A stretch of DNA of 21,597 nucleotides, taken from assembly GCA_021464525.1 (NCBI GenBank), contig JADRCO010001186.1, positions 1-21,597 of the forward strand, read 5' to 3'. Below the pieces are notes generated by a model, which did no database searches, had not been told where the DNA came from, and saw only the letters and a program-made list of their open reading frames with translations. Shown here in pieces: positions 1 through 8,631 of the stretch. The position numbers and the translations under genes were made by a program. The DNA comes from Rhizophagus sp. LPA8_4_AMF. Taxonomy: Eukaryota; Glomeromycota; Glomeromycetes; Glomerales; Glomeraceae. Position 1 is the stretch's first letter. Each line of letters begins with the position of its first letter.

Positions 1-870
1 AAAAACAAGTATATTAAAAGTATATTTTAAGAGTATTTTAGGCATATTTTAGGTATATTATAAGTATATCGTGAATTAAAATTGATACTTATTTTAAGTA
101 TATTTTAATAAAATTTTTATATTTTAAGTATAAAGACTTTTCATAGGGATGAATGTTACTAATTGTTCGTTTTATTTTTTTTAGACGGTTTCTTCTCTCT
201 ATACATTTTAGGATGACACATTAAGTATAGCAAAGATAGCAAAGAAAAATAAAAACGTTCAGATATTATATTCATAATAAAGTATATGGATAGGAAGTGT
301 TTAGGTAATTTTGCAGAATATTTATTTTTGTAATGACATGAAAGATGATTAATTATAAATGAAATTGTAACAGTCACATGCAGATACTGGCAAGTATAAA
401 TATAAGTTAATTTTTTTTAATTAAACAAAAATTATAATTAACTATTACCATTTTTTTTCTTTTTTTATTTGGGTATTTTTTCAGACCTTTGGTTTACTAA
501 ATAAAAACTTTGTAATTGAAAAATTCATGATTTCTTTGCATTCAAAAGATTTTTTTTTAAATATTACTATTACCACTATTTATATTTTATTAATTCAGAA
601 AAATATGTAATAATATATGAGATAAACAAGATAATAAATACAATTAAATTAAATATTTTTTACTTTTATAATAATAAATTGAATAAATAAATAAATAAAT
701 ATGATAATAAATATTCTTAAAGATTCCTTAATGGTAAATTTAGAATCCTTAAGGATTCTATAACAATTCTTTAATAGGGAATTCTCGCTGATGGGAAAAA
801 TTCTTTAGGGATCCTCATTAATTATGAGATTTTTGGAATTTCTAAGGATCTACATTCCAAAAAATTTACT
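1..870. other. AT-rich left edge without a gene
   Basis: No coding region can be supported here. Positions 8-134 carry a loose run of the short motif AAGTATATTTTAAG and variants, both as direct and slightly altered copies. Positions 420-560 are T-rich. Positions 715-860 hold a cluster of related short motifs (GATTCCTTAA, GAATCCTTAAGGATTC, GGAATTCT, GGAATTTCTAAGGATC) that pair with each other as inverted repeats. This looks like the debris of a small foldback element, but I cannot set its ends. Confidence 0.5.
741..760. repeat. Perfect 20-bp palindrome
   Basis: TAGAATCCTTAAGGATTCTA equals its own reverse complement over all 20 bases. It sits in a cluster of related inverted motifs (715-860) and may be the centre or arm of a degraded foldback repeat. 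A regulatory role cannot be judged from sequence. Confidence 0.85.
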
Positions 871-879
871 AATGTATAA

Positions 880-1059
880 CTATACCAGCAGTATCATCAC
901 TTAGTTGGATGGTTAGATAAAGCTAATACTGAACTAGCACATCTACAAACAACCTTCCTTAAATATGCAGATATTGACTTTAAAAGATTTTTGAATATTT
1001 TTTCATCTTTGCCAAGACCTCGCTTACTTCTAATAGAGGTCTTCAGAATTATAAGGTAA
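880..1059 (+). pseudogene. Short coding-like fragment, family not recognised
   Basis: The frame is open for 59 codons between stops and reads as ordinary protein rather than low-complexity AT translation, with stretches such as LVGWLDKANTELAHLQTTF and FLNIFSSLPRPRLLLIEVF. There is no ATG, so it can only be an internal exon or a fragment. It ends at TATAAG followed by GTAAAAT, which would serve as a splice donor. The last 30 bases before the end form a hairpin. The short peptide LLLIEVF recurs on the minus strand at 9214-9247 inside a matching DNA repeat, so this piece probably belongs to a dispersed repeat. I do not recognise a family. Confidence 0.4.
1014..1043. repeat. 8-bp stem hairpin, arm of a distant inverted repeat
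   Basis: AAGACCTC (1014-1021) and GAGGTCTT (1036-1043) form a perfect 8-bp stem around a 14-nt loop. The slightly larger segment 1016-1048 matches 9214-9247 in inverted orientation, about 28 of 33 bases, 8.2 kb away. Confidence 0.75.
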
Positions 1060-1199
1060 AATTTATATCAAAATTAAAATTTAGGTCTCTTAATGACTAA
1101 GGGTAAAATTATATATACAATGGATAAAGGCCTCCAGATTTATAAGGTAAAATCGAATATTTAGTTTATATAGGTTTCAGTATATAATAAGGTAAAATT
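1037..1199 (+). repeat. Four degenerate copies of an AGGTCT...AAGGTAAAAT unit
   Basis: Copies begin at about 1037, 1083, 1128 and 1172, a period near 45 bp. Each starts AGGTCT or a variant, runs through CAGAATTATAAG and ends GTAAAAT, which reads like an exon end followed by a splice donor. A related copy lies at 3092-3172. The copies differ at many sites, so the array is old. Confidence 0.6.
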
Positions 1200-1427
1200 A
1201 TTTATAAATTTTAATATTTACCTTATATTTATAAAACTGATTTAATTGCGATATTATGCAACATTTACAGTAGCAACTGAATACCTGATCTACTATAAAT
1301 CAGATTTTTAATTTTACCATTTTAAAATTAAAAATGCATTTTTTATTACATTTTAAATATTTTTTCTGAACTTTTTTTAAATGTTTCAGTATAAGTGTTT
1401 TTATTTTAAGAAAAATAATATAATAAT

Positions 1428-2040
1428 AAAAGAACATTTATTAATATTCTATTTGCTTCTTTTTATAAATATCGGCTCAGAACTTTAAAATTAAGCGGGT
1501 AAGTTTTTTTTTGTATTAATTTAATAAAAGAACATTTATTGATATTTTTTCTACACTTTTTTTGTAGGTACTGAGCTATTGGCTCAGAACTTTAAAATTA
1601 GGCAGGTTGGTTATTTTTTTATATTAATTTAATAAAGAACGTTCTTTCTCCTTCTTTTTTGTAGGTACTGGCTTAAGATTTTAAAATTGGACAGATAGGT
1701 TGCTTTTTTTGTAAAAGAACATTTATTATCATTATTCTTTCTGCTTATTAACGTTCTTTTTGCTTCTTTTTTGTAAGTACTGGTTCAGAACTTTAAATTA
1801 GGCAAGTTGGTTATTTTTTTTTGTATTAATTTAATAAAGAACGTTTGCTAACATTCTTTCTCCTTCTTTTTTGTAGGTACTGGCTCAGGATTTTAAAATT
1901 AGGCAGGTAGGTTATTTTTTGTAAAAGAACGTTTATTATCATTATTTTTTTTGCTTATTAATGTTCTTTTTGCTTCTTTTTTATAGGTACCAGTTCTGGA
2001 CTTTAGAATTAGGTGGTAGGCATTTATATCAAAGGAGAAA
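1428..2040 (+). repeat. Tandem array 1: six exon-like units of about 105 bp
   Basis: Marker sequence GGCTCAGAACTTTAAAATTA or variants recur near 1474, 1581, 1670, 1782, 1882 and 1992, spacings 107, 89, 112, 100 and 110. In the clearer units a core of about 30 nt, starting GTACTGG and ending GGCAG, is preceded by CTTCTTTTTTGTAG and followed by GTAGGTT or GTTGGTT. So each core has a pyrimidine tract plus AG before it and a GT after it, as a micro-exon would. The spacer carries a poor hairpin of the AGAACGTT type. Two cores are exactly 30 nt and others are 29 or 38, so a shared phase has been lost. No flanking gene is visible. Confidence 0.8.
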
Positions 2041-2062
2041 TTTTTTTATATTAATTTAATAA

Positions 2063-2090
2063 AAGAAGAATATTTCTTAATATTCTTCTT
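2063..2090. repeat. Perfect 12-bp stem hairpin before a T tract
   Basis: AAGAAGAATATT and AATATTCTTCTT pair perfectly around a TCTT loop and are followed by ten Ts. It looks like the best preserved version of the hairpin seen in the spacers of the array just upstream. The terminator-like look is probably coincidental in a eukaryote. Confidence 0.85.
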
Positions 2091-2230
2091 GTTTTTTTTT
2101 ATTAGAAACTGCATATATAATTTTGGTATTCATTACTATAATCTGTGATTCACAGATTTTTGTCCAACTTAACCAAATCAGATAATCTTTTTTTATAGAT
2201 ATTTAATTTAAACTTTTTTTCTTTTTTTTA

Positions 2231-2690
2231 AACAAATCTGAACTTGAAGGTATGTAGTATGAGTCAGGAGTTTTATCTAATTGCTTTAAAGAAATATATT
2301 GACATTTCTTTTTTTTTACTTTTAAAATACTGGACTCTTAGACAAACCTGAACTTAAAGGTATATAGTATGAGTCAGAAGGTTTATCTAATTACTTTAAA
2401 GAAATGTAGTAATATTTCTTTTTTTTTTTACTTTTAGGATATTGGACTCTTAGACGAACTCAAACTTAAAGGTATTTAGTCTGGATTAGAGAGCTTTTTT
2501 AATTGCTTTAAAGAAATGTATTAATATTTCTTTTTTTTTACTTTTAGGATGCCAGACTTTTAGATAAATCTGAATTTGATGGTATATTATGTAGTATGAG
2601 ATTATAGTGGAAGTATTATTTAATTATTTTAAAGAAATGCAGTAATATTTCTTTTTTTTACTTTTAGAACACTAGACTTTTAAATATAAA
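2231..2690 (+). repeat. Tandem array 2: about five exon-like units of 110-120 bp
   Basis: Cores of the form GATATTGGACTCTTAGAC...AAAG are preceded by TTTTTTTTTACTTTTAG and followed by GTATAT or GTATTT. The two clearest cores, 2438-2471 and 2548-2581, are both 34 nt. The spacer contains AAAGAAAT, a short loop and ATTTCTTT, a hairpin just before the pyrimidine tract. The primary sequence is unrelated to the array at 1428-2040 but the organisation is the same. The first and last units are degraded. Confidence 0.8.
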
Positions 2691-3365
2691 AAAGAGATTA
2701 GGAATAATAATAGGATTGGATTAATAGTTTTTGTTTTATTATACAAAAGGTAGCGGCAGTCTTTGATAAATTGTATTTAATATAATAAAATATTCTAATA
2801 AAATATTATAATAAGATTTTTAACTGCATATGAGTTTATTAGCGATTATCATTACATATCTAAAAATATCTATAAATCCATAAAATCTGAAAAAATTATC
2901 TGTGAATATAAATTACTATTTGGATATGTATGAATATTTAGGTAGGTCATCTACAGATTTAATCACTACTTTTTATAGATACCAACTTTGGACATTGTTA
3001 TATAAAATTTGTGTGATCTGAGAATATTAGCATAAAAATATCATGTTGAAACAAAAATTTTGTTTAATAATTGAATATTTTAAAAAAAAATTTAGGTCTC
3101 CAGAAATCTAAAGTATAATTCAATATAATTTTAAAAGGTCGTTATATATATATAGTAAGGTAAAATCATATCTGCCGATTATTGAAATTAGACCTAATTT
3201 AAACTCCCAATTTATTATTAAACACGTGTAATCACCACATCTGTTCACTACATTTTATATGTCAATCACTTTATTCTCGCACAAAAATGCACCAAAAAAA
3301 AAAATTTGTTAATTGTTGTCACGTCAAACCCATTTCCTCACCATAAAAACCCATCTCTTCCAAAG
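2691..3365. other. AT-rich stretch with one stray repeat copy
   Basis: No gene is visible from 2691 to about 3220. Positions 3092-3172 contain a further copy of the AGGTCTCCAGA...AAGGTAAAAT repeat seen at 1037-1199. From about 3220 the DNA is somewhat less AT-rich (ACACGTGTAATCACC, then CCCATTTCCTCACC) and probably includes promoter and leader of the plus-strand ORF at 3448. Confidence 0.5.
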
Positions 3366-3442
3366 GTAAATTTACTTACTATATAGAGTATATTTAACTC
3401 AAAATATTTATCAAAATTATATTTATTTATGTCTTTATTTAG
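3366..3442 (+). other. Probable leader (5' UTR) intron, 77 nt
   Basis: A donor-like CCAAAG|GTAAAT at 3366 and an acceptor-like CTTTATTTAG ending at 3442 bracket an AT-rich stretch. The ATG of the downstream ORF follows six bases later. This is inferred from splice-site shape and position only. Confidence 0.45.
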
Positions 3443-3447
3443 GTAAT

Positions 3448-4120
3448 ATGAGTCAAAACAGCTGTTTTTTTTCACCTCCAGTAACTCCAAGAACTATTAC
3501 TTCAAGATTTAAGTGTAATGTATGTGAAAAAGAGTTTAAAAGTAAAAGAAATTTAATAAGTCATCTCAATATTATTGTAAAATATAATTCTTTACGTTCA
3601 GATCTTGATATTTTACCTGAAAATACCATACATCAATTCAAAGGTATTTTAGTTCACTATATTCGCAAATGACTACCAAAAGAATATAAATGACTAGGCA
3701 AATAAACAGTTACTATTCCTGCTACTGAAAGCCAATTTTATGCAGTATTTAAAAATCATATATATTATTATTCAGCCACAAAAAAATTTACAAGTGTATA
3801 TTTCATGGGGATTCGTCAAATCAAACATTAGCAGATATTCTGGAAATGCAAGTATGAGAGTTAAATTTTACGATCAATAACAGTGCACTTATGTTGTATT
3901 CCATGACAATAATAACAATATTGAAATTGATGACAAAAATCCAATTGCGCAAGTTGTGTCAACTTTTGCAATAATTAAAAATTTACACAAACCAAAATAC
4001 AAACATGGATAATTGGTGGTGGAATGGAAGCAACAAAAGAATACTGATTTTAATGGTAATTATACTCAAGCAGGTCACATTTATTTTCTTTTCTATAATA
4101 GTCAGGTTGTAATTCAATAA
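3448..4120 (+). pseudogene. Decayed C2H2-finger ORF of a multi-copy fungal family
   Basis: Starting at ATG 3448 the protein opens MSQNSCFFSPPVTPRTITSR and then has half a C2H2 finger: C23-x2-C26-x12-H39, with no second histidine where one is expected. The first 74 codons are open. The same frame then crosses TGA, TGA and TAA near 3670-3705 and continues coding-like (TVTIPATESQFYAVFKNHI) to about 3810. After that the sense shifts frame (MRVKFYDQ, then QCTYVVFHDNNNN, then YTQAGHIYFLFYNSQVVIQ) and ends at TAA 4118-4120. I recall similar C2H2 plus ESQFYAVFK proteins as repeated ORFs in Rhizophagus, function unknown. It converges on the minus ORF whose end lies at 4200, so the two may be parts of one element. 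A DNA-binding role for the finger is only a guess. Confidence 0.7.
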
Positions 4121-4199
4121 AAGTAATTATTACATCAAATTAAGCACAAAATTATTTAATTTTTAGTTCTGATATGAATTTTTTGGGATTTTTTGTAAT

Positions 4200-5777
4200 T
4201 TATAGGAATATTATAATGATTATAAAAGAGGTTTCTGTTTTCATGTTGTAAGATTTCAATAATTGCTGATGATTAAAATTTCTTTTTCCACCATCTTTCA
4301 TTGTTTTATGAAAAAAATAAGATATTTGTTCATGATTTTTTTTTCTACACCACTACAAGAAAATGACTTTAACCTCCATTTCTTATGAATTGTCATGAAT
4401 TCAGAAATATGATGAACTAATACATGAATATAAGAGGTAACATCATCAGGTTTGTATAAGCCTTTTTTGAAATCTTGAACATTCAAAATACCTTCAGATG
4501 GTATCAAAATTCAAAAATAAAGTAAGCCAGTTTTTTGCATCATTATAAAATTCTTCAGGTTCTGTTGTAGGGTCCTTCATTTTTACATAAAGCTCATAAA
4601 ATTTATTCCACAGATTTCGTATTATATGAGCGCATTTTTTTGAAAGAATTTTTGTTAAATCAAAAAATTGCAATACTTTAAGTTTATCATCCTCTATTAA
4701 CGAAGTATAATTCCAAGATTTAGAATCTTTATTTTGCCAAAATTGAAATTTAACTTTAATTTTACCCATTTTCTCAATAATAATTTTTTGTGCAGTATCA
4801 TTAAAAAACCATGCTCTATTAACTGAAATCCCACAATCTGTCAGTAATTCGTAATATTATGTGTAATTCGTCAGGAATCCAGTAATTAAGAGATATCATA
4901 TCAAAAAGTGGTTTTTGAAAGTATTCTTTATAATAATTAGTTTGTTCAATTAGCTTATCCATTTCCTTGTTAATTTTCCATTCTTTTGTTAAGTCCTCTT
5001 GTTGTGATTTACTAATTGTGCACCAAGGACAGAAGTTTTTACTGTGAGCACCATTAAACCTTAAACAGATCGCTAAAAATTTCCAATCAGATGAAAAATA
5101 GAGTTGAAAGTTCTATTTTATATTATTAATTATTAGTCCTTGATCTTTTAAATCTCTCAGATCATGACAAAATGGAGCCATAACACTTGATAGAGAATCA
5201 TAATCTTCATGTTCAGGATACAATACAATTGTATGATGATGATTTGGTCGATGTAAGGTACTTTTATTATCCAAAATAGCTATAGTAATTATTACATACT
5301 TAACCTTCCTACCTATGTTTCGCCTATCTCCAGAGATTCTAAGATTAACAATCAGTTAATATGGATTCAGAATTCCTTTTTTGACAAGATCAGGAATTAA
5401 GTACATCAAAATATTTTTAATATTCCTATATCTGCCTTTACCAACTGCATCAACTACTTCCTGTATTATAGAATCGTTATCTATATCCTCTTCTTCAGAT
5501 TAATCTACTTGGTCCTTAATATTTATATCAATTATTGATATTGGTATATACTGGGCTATTTCTTTATTTATTCTTTGGTATTCTTTAGCAATTGCTTCTT
5601 CACGAGGTAAGTAAGGCTCTATAGCACACAAACGTCAATAAGGATCTCTTGGAATATTTCCTTCATTTAATACTCTAACTATTGATTCATTTTTTTGTTT
5701 CTTTTTAACTTTATCTTCGTCCCTATAATTGACATCAAAAGTATATTTCTTAACAGAGTAACGTATACTTTCTAGTA
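4200..5777 (-). pseudogene. 3' part of a large CPWC-motif ORF (multi-copy family)
   Basis: Minus strand from the transposon at 5778 down to TAA at 4200-4202. In order: VLESIRYSVKKYTFDVNYRD, an acidic region (DIDNDSIIQEVVDAVGKGRY), LRISGDRRNIGRKV near 5326, SSDWKFLAICLRFNGAHS with FCPWC at about 5020-5090, WIPDELHIILRITDRLW near 4870, then FQFWQNKDSKSWNYTSL, YIHVLVHHISEFMTIH and KTMKDGG at the end. This matches a Rhizophagus multi-copy protein I remember. The family is not named to my knowledge. Conserved D residues in SGD, SSDW and PDELH around a CxxC motif recall DDE transposases of TNP2/Plavaka or KDZ type, but that is inference. Several in-frame stops and frame changes are present, so this copy is dead. 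Confidence 0.75.
5776..5777. repeat. Target-site duplication TA, left copy
   Basis: The TA next to the left inverted repeat is matched by TA at 8313-8314. TA duplication is the rule for Tc1/mariner/pogo elements. Confidence 0.85.
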
Positions 5778-6424
5778 CTGTCTAACACTGCATACAGTAC
5801 TCCGGGTCTTATACAAAAACCTGTTCTAAAAATTGAATAATACCCGGAGGTACTTTGGAAGATACTGAGTATTTTGGAAGGGAGGATACTATAAAGGGGG
5901 GTATTATACTATAGGGGTATTTTGTAACACTTATTTATGCTACACTACCGATCTTAAAATATAATATAAAACACGTTATTTATAATTTTTACGGATTCTT
6001 CATACTCAAAGGAATCTTCATGTTAGGAAAAGTGCAAAATAGCTTAGTATTTGTATTCCAGTATTCAATAATCGTAAAAAAGGAGGTTTTATTAAATAAG
6101 CGTAATATAGCCAATCCTGAAATATAACATACTGTAACAATACAGTAAATAAATAAATTTTATTTTAATATATCTGAGGGGAAATTTTATTTCAGAAAAA
6201 TCTAGAATGACTTGGTATTCTGTATTTGATATCATTAAAAGGGGCTAAACATCTGATTATGAAGTAATACCACTTACAATTCTTATATTTTTAGGGAATT
6301 GCAATATAATTTTTCATGTTCAAGGAAAATAACCACACTTATTAAGTACTGTTATAGAAACTGTAAAAATTAAAGGTCTTATTTGGCATGTATAAATCAT
6401 GGTAGCAATTTAATTACGTTTTAG

Positions 6425-6444
6425 GATATCATTTAAATGATATC
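6425..6444. repeat. Perfect 20-bp palindrome upstream of the transposase
   Basis: GATATCATTTAAATGATATC equals its reverse complement over all 20 bases. It lies about 80 bp before the transposase ATG at 6523, in the likely promoter or leader. It could bind a dimeric protein, or be chance in AT-rich DNA. Confidence 0.85.
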
Positions 6445-6522
6445 TTCTTTTTATCAATTTCTATTTTCTTTATCACATTTTAAAGAAAATTATATTTTAT
6501 ATTACTATAATTTTCAGAAATA

Positions 6523-7979
6523 TGGTTCAAGGAAATTTTCATAAACGTCATGCTAATATTACAACAAAAAGCAGACATCAGTGGTCAGCACAAGAGAAAT
6601 TGATGGTGATTACATATTATGAAAATAGTCATAGCAAACGATCAATCACAGATAAATATAATATTGAACCTAAACAACTTTAAGAGTGGATAAACAATAA
6701 AGAACATCTTTTAAACATAGCTCCTTATATTTAAAGACTTTCTACAGGTGCGCGTTCAAAATATCCACAACTTGAAGTTGAACTTATGGAGTGGTTCAGA
6801 GAGTCTCGACATCAATTAAAAGTTGTTACTCGATATATGATTCAGGCAAAGGCACACTCTTTAGCTAGTATCCAGATATAAAGGATGCAAAATTTTCACA
6901 AAAATGGGTTGATGGATTTATGTCTCATCATAATTTAGTTAATAAAAGAAAAACAACAATATCCTAATAACTTCCAGAAAATTATGTTGGTTTGCAAAGT
7001 GAATTTTTATCCTACATCCTATTTCGTTAAAGAGAACATTAATATCCATTAGCTTTAATCACAAACATGGATGAAACACCAATGTCTTTTAATTTACCAA
7101 ATAACATAACAGTTGAATAACGTGGTGCAAAAACATTTTGATTTTGTCAATTGGATATGAGCGTTCCAATTTTACAGTTGTTTTAGCCTGTACAGCTGAT
7201 GGAACAAAGTTATCACCGGTAATTATTTTCAAGCTTGTTAATATTCCATGTGAAGATTTTCCTGATAGAGTTATTATTTGTGCTAATAAAGAAGGTTGGA
7301 TAAATGAAAGTGAGATGATTTGGTAGATAGAAAATGTTTGGATATAACGAGCAAGACGAGAATCAAATCCAAGATCTCTTTTAGTATTGGATTCTTTTAC
7401 TGCTCATAAAACTGATGCTATAAAAAATTGATTTCGTGAGAAACATACTGATATAGCTATTATTCCAGGTGGTTTAACATCTCGTTTATAACCACTTGAC
7501 GTTTTATTAAATAAATCCTTTAAATCTAAGGTAATTATTTTTTTTTATTATTACTTAGTTTAATTAAATTAATTTTTAAATAATAATAGATGCGACATCT
7601 TTATAATAATTGGATGAATGAAGCTATCAAAGATTATACTCCATCTGGAAAGATCAAAAGGCCATCTTATTCGCTTGTAGCAAATTAGATAAAGGAAAGC
7701 TGGAATTCTATAGACACTAATATGATTAGGCGTTTATTCAAGTATTGTGGTATTTCAAATTCTTTAGACGGGTCAGAAGATAATCTAATCTTTGACTTCA
7801 GTAAAGTAGAAATGATAAATAATCAAAGAAAAGATATTGAAGAAAATGAAAATAATAATGAAAGTGGATTAGAAAATGTAAGTAATAATGAAAATGGATT
7901 AGAAGATGAAAGTAATGAAAGTGAAGACAATTACTACAAAGAGAATGAAGATTTCAATGTGGTTCAAAACTGGAATTGA
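6523..7979 (+). pseudogene. Tigger/pogo DDE transposase, inactivated
   Basis: From ATG 6523 (MVQGNFHKRH). An N-terminal helix-turn-helix (HQWSAQEKLMVITYYENS...SITDKYNIEPKQL) is followed by a CENP-B-type second HTH (ARSKYPQLEVELMEWFRES). The DDE_1 core has D1 in NMDETPMSF (7070-7072), D2 in LVLDSFTAHKTD (7390-7392) and D3 in PLDVLLNKSFKSK (7498-7500), with 35 residues between D2 and D3. A 59-nt intron (7531-7589) lies after KSFKSK. The tail is acidic and Asn/Glu-rich, ending DFNVVQNWN. About 466 codons is normal for the family. There are frame changes near 6867 and 7137 and in-frame stops, for example TAG 7324, TAA 7345, TGA 7429, TAA 7489 and TAG 7686. Against the family consensus as I remember it, most are C-to-T or G-to-A changes (SRLQPLD to stop, KNRFREK to stop, VAEW to stop). 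Confidence 0.9.
7531..7589 (+). other. Intron in the transposase gene, 59 nt
   Basis: AAATCTAAG|GTAATTATTT at the donor and TTTTTAAATAATAATAG|ATGCGACATC at the acceptor. Removal keeps the frame from KSFKSK into MRHLYNNWMNEA, which continues the conserved C-terminal region. The interior is almost pure A+T. Confidence 0.75.
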
Positions 7980-8312
7980 ATATGCAAATAAATGATGATC
8001 ATTTTAAATTTAGGGGAAAAACATGTTGTAAGTAGATTGGTGTACAAAAAATATTATCTATCCAATAATTTTGTATTTTCGTATTATAAACTATAAATAA
8101 ATCGTAGTTTAAATTGATTAAACTTTGTTTATTTAGCAAATTTAATAATTATCGTAGTAAAGTACTCGGGTCTTATATAAAACTTCCTTGATAAAAATTT
8201 GAATTATACCCAGGTCTTAAGATAGGAATTTTTTTTACTTCTAGCAAAATACCTGGGTCTTATAAAGTGGAGGGTATGCTTTAAGGGGGATACTGTATGC
8301 AGTACTAGACGG

Positions 8313-8314
8313 TA
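8313..8314. repeat. Target-site duplication TA, right copy
   Basis: Partner of TA at 5776-5777, directly outside the right inverted repeat of the pogo/Tigger element. Confidence 0.85.
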
Positions 8315-8555
8315 GTCATGGTACTAGTACTTCTTCTGGGTTGTAAAGGTCTGGTGCATATTCATTAAATTTGGCTAACATACGTTTTCCAATATTTGTA
8401 GCTCATCTTATTAATGTGGAATTGCTACATTGATCAATTTGCTATAATGTAGTATGTGCAGGTTGCTTATTTTCTCTTGCTATTTCTAATGTCTTAAGAT
8501 GAAGACCAAACAAGTAAATTCCTAACATTTTAGTTCCATTTTGTGAAGAATATTT

Positions 8556-8631
8556 CTAAAAGATAAAAAGTTCTTTAAGTTAGTTTATGTAAAAAAATTT
8601 AGAAAAAAAAAGTAAAATAATATTATTATAC
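8556..8631 (-). other. Intron in the CPWC-motif ORF, 76 nt
   Basis: On minus, TTATTTCAT|GTATAATAAT is the donor (8631) and CTTTTTATCTTTTAG|AAATATTC the acceptor (8556). The spliced frame runs MDAANLFH into KYSSQNGTKM, which fits the family as I recall it. The acceptor has a good pyrimidine tract. Confidence 0.65.

Larger units (their letters stand above)
5778..8312 (+). mobile_element. pogo/Tigger-type DNA transposon, 2.5 kb, decayed
   Basis: The element has 22-bp terminal inverted repeats at 5778-5799 (CTGTCTAACACTGCATACAG...) and 8291-8312, matching at 19 of 22 bases, flanked by TA on both sides. Inside, 5796-5845 and 8161-8211 are a direct subterminal repeat of about 50 bp beginning AGTACTCCGGGTCTTATA. 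The GGGTCTTATA motif recurs at 8255-8267. A transposase gene lies at 6523-7979. The 720 bp between the left end and the ATG are non-coding. The element sits in, and opposite to, the minus-strand CPWC-motif ORF. Many stops in the transposase show it can no longer move by itself. The ends are fairly well kept, so it may still have been mobilised in trans after losing its gene. Confidence 0.9.

Noticed and set aside
159-377. 72-codon open frame on minus
   Set aside because: Low-complexity translation of AT-rich DNA with no family or splice context, and a length expected by chance.
2063-2100. Hairpin plus T run resembling a bacterial terminator
   Set aside because: Introns, LINE-type tails and gene families all point to a fungal nuclear genome. 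The hairpin belongs to the array spacer.
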